A DNA stretch of 64,000 nt, taken from Bacteroidaceae bacterium. Lineage in GTDB: Bacteria; Bacteroidota; Bacteroidia; Bacteroidales; Bacteroidaceae. The stretch's first letter is position 1. The number at the start of each line of letters is the position of its first letter. The notes under the pieces are model-generated. The model saw only the letters and a program-made list of their open reading frames with translations, made no database searches and was not told the origin of the DNA. Below are positions 15,089 through 23,682 of the stretch, one piece after another. The position numbers and the translations under genes are program-made. Where the stretch lies: contig JAUUPT010000011.1 of NCBI GenBank assembly GCA_030843315.1, forward strand, positions 1 through 64,000, given 5' to 3'.

Positions 15089-17086
15089 ATGGGAAAGAAA
15101 AAATTAGGGGCAACATTACTGGCTGCATCACTCGTACTCTGCTTGAGCAGTTGCGTTGACAAAGATGTGTATCAAGGTCCCCGAGAAGAAGAGAAGGAGT
15201 TCAATGATTTTGATTTCTCCACTGTTCAAAGTGGTGTAAATCTGGAAGTCAGTTACCTGAACTGCGGTGTAAAAGCAAGTGTATATTTTGAACTGTACGA
15301 CGAAATGCCGGTGACGGAAAATGAATATACCTACGTTAAACGTGATGATGTGGAGCCTCTCTTTGCTGCCTATACCGATAAAAGCGGTGTATTCAAAGGT
15401 ACAGTGGAACTGCCCGGATATGCAAAGAAAGTATATATCTACACACCGGCATTCTATGCAAAAACGCTGATAGAGGCGGATGTGGTAAGTGGAAGCATCG
15501 AGGCGACGGATGATGATGCGGAAGGGGGGACGACACGGAAGGTGACTGGAACCGATAAGGAACATTTTAGTTATATGGATGCAACTATAACTGATAATAT
15601 TCCTCCTGCATACTCCACCAACAGATGGCAGATTTGGTTAGGGGGGTATGATCATTATATGAATGGAAAGATTGATTACGAATATGATGGAACAACACTT
15701 GCAGCCACAGCTACAGACGGACTCTATGAAGCCCAGACAAAGGTAATCAATAGACAGAAAGACTGTCCCAAAGAATATCGCAGTAATTATGACATGACTA
15801 TTGATAAAAGGGCTGAAATAGTGGTTACTTTTCTTGGCCAGAACACCTGCTGGAACTCTTCTTTAGGATATTACTATTATAAAATAGGGGAAGAACCAGC
15901 AAGTTTAAATGATGTACATGTCATTATGCTATTTCCCAATACACAGGACGGACTGTGGGACACTGACCGTTTTAACGCGGGAAAGTGTGCCGGCATAGAG
16001 CGTCTGACAGCTGTACAACTGATGTATTATCCCCAAATAGCCAGTGGAAGTAAGGAAGAAGGAACCACTGCATTTCCTGCAGGATATAAGATTGGTTTCG
16101 TACTTGCTACCAATGCGTGGAATAATCCTGTAAGTGGTCGTATTACTAAAACCCAATATCGTGCCGCAACCTCAAAAGGACTGAGTGTTAATGGTGAAGG
16201 CAGGGCTTTCAACGACGCACGCACAGCCGTCTACCGGTATGGTGACTGGGTAATGACTTCATTTGAAGACTTTACTACCGACCAAAACTTCAGCGATGTC
16301 GTGATAACATTGAAATCCAATCCTGTTGATGCCATTACGGATATTCCTGTGGTAGACCCCAACGACCCGACAGTTCCCATCGTATTGAAAGGTGTATATG
16401 CTTTTGAGGACTTGTGGCCCAATAAGGGAGACTATGACATGAACGACGTGGTGGTGCGCTACAATTATGGTAAGAGCATCAATGCCAATGATAAAATACA
16501 GGCTGAAACCTTCATCTTCAAAGTATTTGAGAATGTTGCCAATAACAGTAACGGGCTGGCATTCAGACTGAAAGGAAATGGCAGTATAAAATCATCTTCT
16601 TTAGCTATCCGCAAAGCCGGAGAGAAAGAATTTGAAGATGTATCAACATCATTGGAATATGAGCCAGGAGACAAGGTATTTATACTGACTGACAACGTAA
16701 AGGACAACATGAACGGCGAATATAAAGTAACTGTAGAATACAGTTCGCCCATCTCCCAGGAATCGGGAATAGATCCCTTTATCTTTAAGAATCAGGCAAA
16801 CGGCTTGCGATGGGAAGTACATCTGCCGCAAACAGTGCCGACTTCTAAAGTAGATAAGAGCTTTTTCGGACAAGGGGATGATGCTTCCAAGCCTGACAAA
16901 AACATATACTATGTACGCGACGGTTCTTATCCGTTTGCCATCTACCTGAGTGGAGCAACTGAAAAAGACTTGAGCAAGTTATTAGACAGGAAAAATGAAA
17001 GTACTCCTATTGACCAGCTTTACAATGGATATAAAGGCTGGGTAGAGAGTAAAGGCAGCACAAACGAGAAATGGTATAAAGAATAG
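15089..17086 (+). CDS. LruC domain-containing (DUF4842) lipoprotein
   Basis: A 665-residue surface or periplasmic lipoprotein: SPII signal with Cys22 (LSSC), a N-terminal half of beta-rich unknown sequence, and from about residue 435 the LruC/DUF4842 domain with the signature DLWPNKGDYDMNDVVVRYNY, an Asp-rich loop that resembles a calcium-binding motif. LruC proteins are named from a Leptospira outer-membrane lipoprotein and are widespread in Bacteroides; their function is unclear. It has its own promoter and a strong terminator downstream, so it forms a single-gene unit divergent from the recombinase gene. There is no direct sign that it belongs to the pilus locus. Confidence 0.85.
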   Translation: MGKKKLGATLLAASLVLCLSSCVDKDVYQGPREEEKEFNDFDFSTVQSGVNLEVSYLNCGVKASVYFELYDEMPVTENEYTYVKRDDVEPLFAAYTDKSGVFKGTVELPGYAKKVYIYTPAFYAKTLIEADVVSGSIEATDDDAEGGTTRKVTGTDKEHFSYMDATITDNIPPAYSTNRWQIWLGGYDHYMNGKIDYEYDGTTLAATATDGLYEAQTKVINRQKDCPKEYRSNYDMTIDKRAEIVVTFLGQNTCWNSSLGYYYYKIGEEPASLNDVHVIMLFPNTQDGLWDTDRFNAGKCAGIERLTAVQLMYYPQIASGSKEEGTTAFPAGYKIGFVLATNAWNNPVSGRITKTQYRAATSKGLSVNGEGRAFNDARTAVYRYGDWVMTSFEDFTTDQNFSDVVITLKSNPVDAITDIPVVDPNDPTVPIVLKGVYAFEDLWPNKGDYDMNDVVVRYNYGKSINANDKIQAETFIFKVFENVANNSNGLAFRLKGNGSIKSSSLAIRKAGEKEFEDVSTSLEYEPGDKVFILTDNVKDNMNGEYKVTVEYSSPISQESGIDPFIFKNQANGLRWEVHLPQTVPTSKVDKSFFGQGDDASKPDKNIYYVRDGSYPFAIYLSGATEKDLSKLLDRKNESTPIDQLYNGYKGWVESKGSTNEKWYKE

Positions 17087-17136
17087 AAACTTATTTATTC
17101 TTGCCATAACATAAACGCAGATGTCTATATAAAGAG

Positions 17137-17181
17137 AGGCTGAAATCCGTTTTAAAAATCCGGATTTCAGCCTTTTGCCTT
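17137..17181. terminator. Hairpin terminator after the LruC gene
   Basis: A 13-bp stem (AGGCTGAAATCCG with CGGATTTCAGCCT) with an AT-rich loop is followed by TTTTGCCTTTTT. It separates the LruC gene from the convergent phosphatase gene and may serve both strands. Confidence 0.85.
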
Positions 17182-17207
17182 TTTCTCTCTATTGTGAATG
17201 ATCTTGA

Positions 17208-18479
17208 CTACTTCTTATAAGCTGCCAGTTTAGCCCGATAATAAGCCTCTACACCTTTCCAATGATAGTAAGGGGGCAGATCACTTTCAACCGGGAGTTT
17301 CACTTCGTGCTCGTTGAGCAGTACTTTCACCAGGATATCATCACTCCCCTTCTTGCGGAAAAAGACAAACTGAACGTTGCTTGCCATCGGGAAGATTTTG
17401 TAGTTACGCCACACGGTATCCAAAGTGTTCAGGTCGGTAGTCTGATAACCGCAATCGTCCAGTTCCAGGAGACAGGCAAAAGGAAGCAGGCAAGACTCGT
17501 GGCCGAAGCGCAGAGTGGCACTGTTTTCGGGCTTCACGACGCAGGTGTCTGCCGTGTTCAGGAAGTTCTCCAGCAAATTGGCTTCCATATAAGGGATTCG
17601 ACTCTTGGTGAGCGGGGAAGCAGCGTAGTTGATATACCAGCCCTTGTTGCTGATTTGCCACAAATCGTAGCACTCGTCTTTGGTAAAAAGGGAGTAAAGC
17701 TCCAGATCGGTGTCGAGGCTCTGCATATTGCTTGCCAGGTCGAAGAGCATCCGCATCAGTTTGCCGGCATCTATCTTCCAGTTCACGTAGTCGGCATTGT
17801 TGAACAAAGCCTTCATCAGGCGTTCGGGATGAACATGTTCTTTCAGGACAGCCTCTCTGGCGGCAACGGCTTCATCGGCTTTGCGCAGTTCTTTGACGGC
17901 AGGGTCGTCATAGTTCAGATAATACATATCATGATAGCTGGCATCGTTCTTGAATTGCAGTTTCGGATTCAGAGATTGCAACTCCAGGCATTCTGCCGTC
18001 ATGGAGAGGATGCAGCGGATTACGACTGTGGAACGTGCGTCGATCCGGGCTTCTCCTTTGAATACTTCGGGGAAGTTACGGTACATCCGTTCGGCAATGC
18101 CGCGGTGCTGACGCGCACCCAGCGGGGTAAGTTCGCCATACCGGTTCCGCGCCATGTGCGAAACGCTGTCCAGAATGCAGAGCGTCTTTTTGCCCAGTTC
18201 GGTAAGTACTCCGTGCTTATCGGCCTCGCGCATCACTTCCAGCGGTTTTTCATAGTCGTTCGGATTGATAAGATAACGCGAGCCGTGACGGGCGTAATGG
18301 CTCAGGTAGAAAGGTTTATAACCGGCGGGTAGAGCCGTTTGTGCGGCATCCGGTTCGGGATAGGCATAGTAATTGGCTGCCGAACGGTGGACGTCTGCGA
18401 AGATTTCCTCTTTTGCCGTCTGTGCGCTCATTCCGAGCACCAGGCAACAGAGGACGGTCAAGAAAATAATACGTTTCAT
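17208..18479 (-). CDS. Histidine-type (MINPP-like) phosphatase, probable phytase
   Basis: A 423-residue secreted phosphatase of the histidine acid phosphatase, branch 2, group close to multiple inositol-polyphosphate phosphatases. Seen: a signal peptide (1-19, GMSAQ), the catalytic motif ARHGSRYL with nucleophile His65, and the proton-donor motif GHES (His327-Glu328), the HE variant typical of MINPP enzymes rather than the HD of classical phytases. Length and motifs fit the Bacteroides MINPP group, which dephosphorylates phytate and related inositol phosphates in the periplasm or in vesicles. It follows the acyltransferase gene by 20 bases on the same strand and may share its mRNA. Confidence 0.85.
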   Translation of the reverse strand: MKRIIFLTVLCCLVLGMSAQTAKEEIFADVHRSAANYYAYPEPDAAQTALPAGYKPFYLSHYARHGSRYLINPNDYEKPLEVMREADKHGVLTELGKKTLCILDSVSHMARNRYGELTPLGARQHRGIAERMYRNFPEVFKGEARIDARSTVVIRCILSMTAECLELQSLNPKLQFKNDASYHDMYYLNYDDPAVKELRKADEAVAAREAVLKEHVHPERLMKALFNNADYVNWKIDAGKLMRMLFDLASNMQSLDTDLELYSLFTKDECYDLWQISNKGWYINYAASPLTKSRIPYMEANLLENFLNTADTCVVKPENSATLRFGHESCLLPFACLLELDDCGYQTTDLNTLDTVWRNYKIFPMASNVQFVFFRKKGSDDILVKVLLNEHEVKLPVESDLPPYYHWKGVEAYYRAKLAAYKK

Positions 18480-18499
18480 AAGCTTGATATTTTAGTAAT

Positions 18500-19159
18500 T
18501 TACTCGTGTGAGATTTCTTTCAAGTGTTGCTCTATCTTCTCGAAGAACGCTGCCAGGTGCGAGCCATCTACAAAAGCATGGTTGACGTAGATGGAAAGGG
18601 GAAACACCAGGCGACCTTCGCGAGTCACGGCTTTGCCGGCGGTCATCAAAGGGTAACTGCAACCGTTACCGGCCTCGGCCAGCGTGTAGGTGGTGGATGT
18701 GAAATACATCTGGGGCACTGCGCTCAGATGCACAATATCATAATCGCCCTGCTGCGACAACACCTCTTCCACTCCATAAGGATTGGCGTCTTCGGGAATA
18801 TCCGTTATCAGATGACGCGCTTCGGCATGGAAACGGTCGAAGTCCTCATAGTAAGGAATGCGTACGGTATGGAAAGTCTTTCCGGGAACGGCTATGGGGG
18901 AAATAATGTCCACCCGGTCGTGAAAGACGACTCGCCCGTCCTTGTCCGTACGGTAGCGGAGCGCATCGACTTCATTGGCGGAGCGGAGCACAGCGTAGAG
19001 GTAATAAAGGAAGAAGGAACGCCCCGAAGTCTTGGCAGCGGCACGCGCTTCGGTGCAGTCTATCTCGGTGGTAACGGAGTACCAGGAGTTGACGAAAGTA
19101 CGGAAGAAGTTGTAATTGTCCCGGCGGTCCCAGGTGTTGATGTCAATAAGGTGTTTCAT
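18500..19159 (-). CDS. Chloramphenicol acetyltransferase-like acyltransferase
   Basis: A 219-residue protein of the CAT fold, cytoplasmic. Seen: the N-terminal [13 protein letters not shown], the middle LPxF-like region, and the active-site motif VNHAFVDG with catalytic His194 and Asp198; the first His of the usual HHxxxDG is Asn here. Length is standard for CatA enzymes. Many Bacteroides carry such chromosomal CAT-like proteins without documented chloramphenicol resistance, so the acyl acceptor is uncertain and resistance should not be assumed. The gene lies between the DsbD terminator and the phosphatase gene. Confidence 0.85.
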   Translation of the reverse strand: MKHLIDINTWDRRDNYNFFRTFVNSWYSVTTEIDCTEARAAAKTSGRSFFLYYLYAVLRSANEVDALRYRTDKDGRVVFHDRVDIISPIAVPGKTFHTVRIPYYEDFDRFHAEARHLITDIPEDANPYGVEEVLSQQGDYDIVHLSAVPQMYFTSTTYTLAEAGNGCSYPLMTAGKAVTREGRLVFPLSIYVNHAFVDGSHLAAFFEKIEQHLKEISHE

Positions 19160-19204
19160 ACTTAATAAAAATAAGAAAGTTGAGAGTGGGTACTCTCAAC
19201 TTTC
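19160..19204 (-). terminator. Hairpin terminator after dsbD
   Basis: On the minus strand a 13-bp stem (GAAAGTTGAGAGT with ACTCTCAACTTTC) with a 4-base loop is followed by TTATTTTTATT. It ends the dsbD transcript before the acyltransferase gene. Confidence 0.85.
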
Positions 19205-19214
19205 AATTAATCAG

Positions 19215-21242
19215 TTATTTTTCTTTCTTATAGTTGTCCAGTCCTGTCTGCAAGAATTGAATATACTTGGGTATATCTTCATCGTAGGAGTAAGACTTGT
19301 TGAGCGGCTTGCCTTCATTGTCTATCAGCACATAGAAGGGCTGCGCATTGGCGCCGAACTTGACGCGCTGCAAGTAGCTCCACTTATCGCCCACGGTGCG
19401 CAAGGTACGCTCCTTGCCGTTCTCCGTTATCTTGACGGGAGAAGGAAGCGGAGTCTTATTGTCGACGTAGAGGGTGATAAGCACATAATCGTTGTTGATG
19501 AGGTCGCTCACCTTCGAGTCGGTCCAGACGGAAAGCTCCATCTTACGGCAGTTGACGCAACCATAACCGGTGAAGTCCAGCATCACGGGTTTGCCGTGCT
19601 GACGGGCATACTCCATACCGAGGTCGTAGTCGTCGAACTTGGCGTGCACCTCATTATTATACAGGTTGAAATCCTGCGTCTGCATGGGCGGTGCGAAAGC
19701 ACTGACCGCCTTCAACGGTGCGCCCCACAGTCCGGGAACCATATACACGGCAAATGCCAACGAAGCCAGCGCCATAAAGAAGCGGGGTACGCTGACCTTT
19801 GTATCGTCATCGTCGTGCGGGAACTTGATTTTGCCCAACAGATAGAAACCAAGCAGAGCAAAAAGTACAATCCACAAAGCGAGGAAGGTTTCACGGTCGA
19901 GTATGCGCCATCCGTAAGCCAAATCGGCGACAGAAAGGAACTTCAAGGCAAAAGCCAGTTCCAGGAAACCGAGCGTCACCTTGATGACGTTCATCCAACC
20001 GCCCGACTTAGGCATGGACTTCAACCAGGACGGGAACAGCGCAAACAGCGTGAAGGGCAATGCCAAAGCAATGGCAAAACCTAACATTCCAATAGCGGGA
20101 GCCACCACACTGCCCGTTGTGGAAACCTGCACCAAAAGGAATCCGATAATGGGACCCGTGCAAGAGAAGGATACCAGCGACAAAGTAAATGCCATCAGGA
20201 AGATGCTGAGCAAACCGCTTGTTGCCTCGGCCTTGCTATCGACCGCCGTGCTCCACTTGGAAGGTAGCGTTATCTCGAATGCTCCGAAGAAGGAAGCGGC
20301 AAACACTACCAGCATCAGGCAGAACAGGATGTTGAATATAGCGTTGGTGGAGAGTGCATTCAAGGCACTGGCACCGAAAATCAGCGTTATGGCAAGCCCC
20401 AGCACCACGTAGATTACGACGATAGAAGCACCATAAGTCCACGCATCACGGATACCTTTCTTCTTGTCCTTGCTGCGTTTCAGGAAGAAACTTACCGTCA
20501 TCGGGATGATGGGCCACACGCACGGAGTGAACAGGGCGAGAAGTCCGCCGATAAATCCGGTGAAGAAGATATAAAGCCAGGACATATCTTCTTGGGAAGT
20601 GGTTTCTCCCAAAGAGTTGAGTTCGCTGATAACCGGTTTCCAAAGGTCGACATTGTCTGCTACGTTGATTCCGGTAGCAGCTTCCGCCCCACCAATAACG
20701 GCAGCGGCCGAAACGGTGTCGGCAACGTTTTCTTGCTTAGCCTCGGTTTTCGCTTCTGCTACGGGAGCGGCAACTTCCTTGCCGCCTCCTGCTGCCTTAC
20801 CGGAGAAGTTGAACTCTACCTGAGTGGGCGGCAGACAGTTCTCGTCGTTGCAAGCGCCATATTCCAGATAGCCTTCTACCTGGTAAGCACCGCCGGTCAG
20901 CTTCAGTTTCTGCACGAACTGGGCTGTATTCTCAAAGTAGCGCACCTGCATCTCGAACAATTTATCGAACGAGGAGATTTCTTTACCTACGGGTTTCAGT
21001 TTGCCTACGACTTCCGCTCCCGATATTTTCTCGACATTGAAAGTAGCGGAGATAGGGCCGCCATCGCCCAGGTCGGTAGAGTAAACATGCCAACCTTTGT
21101 CAATGGTACCCGTGAACAGGATTTCCGCTTCATCGGCCGACAAGGTCTTCAGTTCGGATTTGAACTGGACGGGGTCGTGTATCTGTGCCTGTGCCCCCAC
21201 GACAAGAAGCAACAGAATAAAGGAGAAAAATACTTTCTTCAT
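19215..21242 (-). CDS. dsbD: Thiol:disulfide interchange protein DsbD
   Basis: A 675-residue inner-membrane reductant transporter that moves electrons from cytoplasmic thioredoxin to periplasmic thiol proteins. Domains in order: signal peptide (1-19), N-terminal DsbD-alpha-like domain with the Cys131/Cys136 pair (YGACNDENCLPP), a charged linker, about eight membrane segments (210-500) with the buried Cys in LFTPCVWPIIP and SFSCTGPIIGF, and a C-terminal thioredoxin-like domain with Cys562-xx-Cys565 (GYGCVNCRKME). All expected cysteines are present. The order matches full-length DsbD. The gene begins 16 bases after the Dabb gene and has its own terminator. Confidence 0.93.
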   Translation of the reverse strand: MKKVFFSFILLLLVVGAQAQIHDPVQFKSELKTLSADEAEILFTGTIDKGWHVYSTDLGDGGPISATFNVEKISGAEVVGKLKPVGKEISSFDKLFEMQVRYFENTAQFVQKLKLTGGAYQVEGYLEYGACNDENCLPPTQVEFNFSGKAAGGGKEVAAPVAEAKTEAKQENVADTVSAAAVIGGAEAATGINVADNVDLWKPVISELNSLGETTSQEDMSWLYIFFTGFIGGLLALFTPCVWPIIPMTVSFFLKRSKDKKKGIRDAWTYGASIVVIYVVLGLAITLIFGASALNALSTNAIFNILFCLMLVVFAASFFGAFEITLPSKWSTAVDSKAEATSGLLSIFLMAFTLSLVSFSCTGPIIGFLLVQVSTTGSVVAPAIGMLGFAIALALPFTLFALFPSWLKSMPKSGGWMNVIKVTLGFLELAFALKFLSVADLAYGWRILDRETFLALWIVLFALLGFYLLGKIKFPHDDDDTKVSVPRFFMALASLAFAVYMVPGLWGAPLKAVSAFAPPMQTQDFNLYNNEVHAKFDDYDLGMEYARQHGKPVMLDFTGYGCVNCRKMELSVWTDSKVSDLINNDYVLITLYVDNKTPLPSPVKITENGKERTLRTVGDKWSYLQRVKFGANAQPFYVLIDNEGKPLNKSYSYDEDIPKYIQFLQTGLDNYKKEK

Positions 21243-21258
21243 CTATCTATTTTTAAAG

Positions 21259-21558
21259 TTAATCTTCGTAATCTACGCAGGCGCGGCTCTCTTTGACGTC
21301 GGCAAGGAATTTGCCGGCAGCTACGTGGTCGGGGTGTGTAGCATAATACTTCACATCTTCCAGCGTATCGAACTCGCTATAAAGAGCAACGTTCCAAGTC
21401 TCGCCGGGATTGATGTTCAGTCCTACTTCGACTTTGCGGATGACAGATATTTTAGCAGGAAGTGCTTCAATAGCATTCTTGAAGTTAGTCATCGCAGCTA
21501 ACTTTTCGTCAGCCGGAGCTTCGTCCTTTAGCTTAAATAATACAATATGTTTTACCAT
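21259..21558 (-). CDS. Dabb (stress-responsive A/B barrel) family protein
   Basis: A 99-residue small cytoplasmic protein of the stress-responsive dimeric alpha/beta barrel family. Seen: the start MVKHIVLFKLKDEA, the middle LPAKISVIRKVEVGLNIN, WNVALYSEFDTLEDVKYY, and HPDHVAAGKFLADVKESR, which follow the Dabb pattern. The ATG at 21558 is chosen since the family begins with (M)VKHIVLFKxK; the open frame extends 22 codons further upstream. Function in Bacteroides is unknown. It is 16 bases before dsbD on the same strand, and divergent from uridine kinase. Confidence 0.85.
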   Translation of the reverse strand: MVKHIVLFKLKDEAPADEKLAAMTNFKNAIEALPAKISVIRKVEVGLNINPGETWNVALYSEFDTLEDVKYYATHPDHVAAGKFLADVKESRACVDYED

Positions 21559-21660
21559 AACTTTGATATTTAAATGATTTATGTCTATATTTGTCAGCAG
21601 AAGGGCTGCATTTAGTAGCTGCAAAAATACAGGTTTTGTTTTAAATATACACTTAAACGG

Positions 21661-22272
21661 ATGTTAATAATAGGAATTGCAGGCGGAACAGGCTCGGGAA
21701 AGACCACCGTCGTACGTAAAATTATTGAAAGTCTGCCGGCCGGCGAAGTGGTACTATTGCCACAAGACTCTTACTACAAGGACAGCAGCCACGTGCCCGT
21801 AGAAGAACGGCAGAACATCAACTTCGACCATCCGGATGCTTTCGACTGGAACCTGCTCTCCAAGCACGCCTCCATGCTGCGCGAAGGAAAGAGCATCGAA
21901 CAGCCGACGTATTCGTATCTGACGTGTACCCGCCAACCCGAAACCATCCACATCGAGCCGCGCAAGGTGATTATCATCGAGGGCATCCTTGCCCTGTGCG
22001 ACAAGAAATTGCGCAGCATGATGGACCTCAAGATATTTGTAGACGCCGACCCGGACGAACGGTTGATCCGTGTTATCCAGCGCGACGTCGTAGAGCGCGG
22101 ACGCACCGCCGAAGCCGTGATGGAGCGATATACACGCATCCTGAAACCGATGCACCTGCAATTCATCGAGCCGTGCAAGCGATATGCAGACCTGATAGTG
22201 CCGGAAGGCGGAAGCAACCGGGTGGCGATTGATATATTGACGATGTATATAAAGAAGCACTTGAAAGAGTGA
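21661..22272 (+). CDS. udk: Uridine kinase
   Basis: A 203-residue cytoplasmic P-loop kinase that phosphorylates uridine and cytidine to UMP and CMP in pyrimidine salvage. Seen: Walker A GGTGSGKT at residues 8-15, DSYYKD near 39, NFDHPDAFDW (substrate-binding) near 57, and a lid region RDVVERGRTAEAV. The length and motif order match bacterial Udk. The ATG at 21661 directly precedes the hydrophobic first strand, so the start is secure. The next gene starts 21 bases downstream in the same direction, so the two may be co-transcribed. Confidence 0.95.
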   Translation: MLIIGIAGGTGSGKTTVVRKIIESLPAGEVVLLPQDSYYKDSSHVPVEERQNINFDHPDAFDWNLLSKHASMLREGKSIEQPTYSYLTCTRQPETIHIEPRKVIIIEGILALCDKKLRSMMDLKIFVDADPDERLIRVIQRDVVERGRTAEAVMERYTRILKPMHLQFIEPCKRYADLIVPEGGSNRVAIDILTMYIKKHLKE

Positions 22273-22293
22273 TAAGTTATAAGTGATTTGGTT

Positions 22294-23682
22294 ATGAGGA
22301 AGGGAAGTGGGCTATGTACACTATTGGCGTTTTTGCTGCTTTGTTGCATCTGGGGATGCGGCGGAAAGCATCGCGCAGAGGTAGTAGCAGTCGACGACCT
22401 GCAACAGATAAAGGATAGCGGGGAGCTGGTGGTACTAACCTTATACAGTTCGACTTCCTACTTTATCTATCGTGGCCAGGATATGGGTTTCCAGTACGAA
22501 CTGAGCGAACAGTTTGCCAAGAGCCTCGGCGTGAAGCTGCGGATCGAGATAGCACGGAACGTACCCGAACTTATAGAAAAGCTGTTGGCAGGCAAAGGGG
22601 ATCTTATCGCCTACAACCTGCCCATCACTAAAGAATGGAAAGACAGCCTGATATACTGCGGTGAAGAGGTCATCACCCACCAGGTCATTGTGCAGCGCGC
22701 CGGCGGACGGGACAAACCTCTGAAAGATGTAACCGAACTTATCGGGAAAGATGTATATGTGAAACCGGGAAAGTACTACGAACGCCTGGTCAACCTGGAC
22801 AAAGAGCTCGGCGGAGGCATCCATATCCATGAAGTAACCAACGACAGCATCAGTGTAGAAGACCTTATCACCCAGGTATCGCAAGGAAAAATCCCTTATA
22901 CCGTGGCGGATAATGATGTGGCACAACTCAATACGACGTATTATCCCAATCTGAATATCGGACTGTCCATCAGCTTCGACCAGCGTGCATCGTGGGCCGT
23001 GCGGAAAGACTGCCCCGAGCTGGCAACCGCCGCCGACAAATGGCATGAAGAGAATATGACCTCGCCCGCCTATACGGCAAGTATGAAGCGGTATTTTGAG
23101 ATAAGCAAGGCGATTGTCCACTCTCCTATCCTATCTTTGCGAGAAGGAAAAATCTCCCTCTATGACAATTTATTCAAGAAGTACGCTCCGGATATTAACT
23201 GGGATTGGCGTCTGCTGGCATCATTGGCCTATACGGAATCGAACTTCGACTCAACTGCTGTGTCGTGGGCAGGTGCAAGGGGACTAATGCAGTTGATGCC
23301 TGCCACAGCCAAAGCTATGGGACTACCCGAAGGAAAGGAGCAAAACCCGGAAGAGAGCATTAAAGCTGCCGTGAAATACATCGGCGCCACTGCCAGGAGC
23401 TTTGCCAAAGTACCCGAAGAGGAGCGCATCAACTTTGTGCTGGCATCTTACAATTCGGGCATCGGGCATGTGCTTGATGCGATGGCGTTGGCTGAGAAAT
23501 ATGGTAAGAACAAATACGTCTGGCGTGATAATGTGGAGAACTTCATCCTGCTGAAAAGCAATGAAGAGTACTTCACCGATCCCGTCTGCAAAAACGGTTA
23601 CTTCCGCGGAATAGAAACGTATAACTTTGTGAGGGATATTACCTCGCGATACGAACAGTATAAGAAGAAGATAAAAGCCTAA
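22294..23682 (+). CDS. MltF-like membrane-bound lytic transglycosylase
   Basis: A 462-residue lipoprotein with two domains. An SPII signal (lipobox WGC, Cys22) leads to a solute-binding-protein family 3-like domain (about 45-270) and an SLT transglycosylase domain (about 295-440). The catalytic Glu is Glu315 in YTESNFDSTAV, followed by GARGLMQLMPATAKAMGL and LASYNSGIGH. This is the MltF layout; the enzyme cleaves peptidoglycan glycan strands, and the N-terminal domain probably regulates it by binding muropeptides. An in-frame TTG two codons upstream is less likely than the ATG at 22294. Its stop overlaps the convergent metH stop by 4 bases. Confidence 0.9.
   Translation: MRKGSGLCTLLAFLLLCCIWGCGGKHRAEVVAVDDLQQIKDSGELVVLTLYSSTSYFIYRGQDMGFQYELSEQFAKSLGVKLRIEIARNVPELIEKLLAGKGDLIAYNLPITKEWKDSLIYCGEEVITHQVIVQRAGGRDKPLKDVTELIGKDVYVKPGKYYERLVNLDKELGGGIHIHEVTNDSISVEDLITQVSQGKIPYTVADNDVAQLNTTYYPNLNIGLSISFDQRASWAVRKDCPELATAADKWHEENMTSPAYTASMKRYFEISKAIVHSPILSLREGKISLYDNLFKKYAPDINWDWRLLASLAYTESNFDSTAVSWAGARGLMQLMPATAKAMGLPEGKEQNPEESIKAAVKYIGATARSFAKVPEEERINFVLASYNSGIGHVLDAMALAEKYGKNKYVWRDNVENFILLKSNEEYFTDPVCKNGYFRGIETYNFVRDITSRYEQYKKKIKA

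Noticed and set aside
18500..19159. Calling the CAT-like gene a chloramphenicol-resistance gene
   Set aside because: The active-site His and Asp are present, but the HH motif is NH and many chromosomal homologues are not known to confer resistance.
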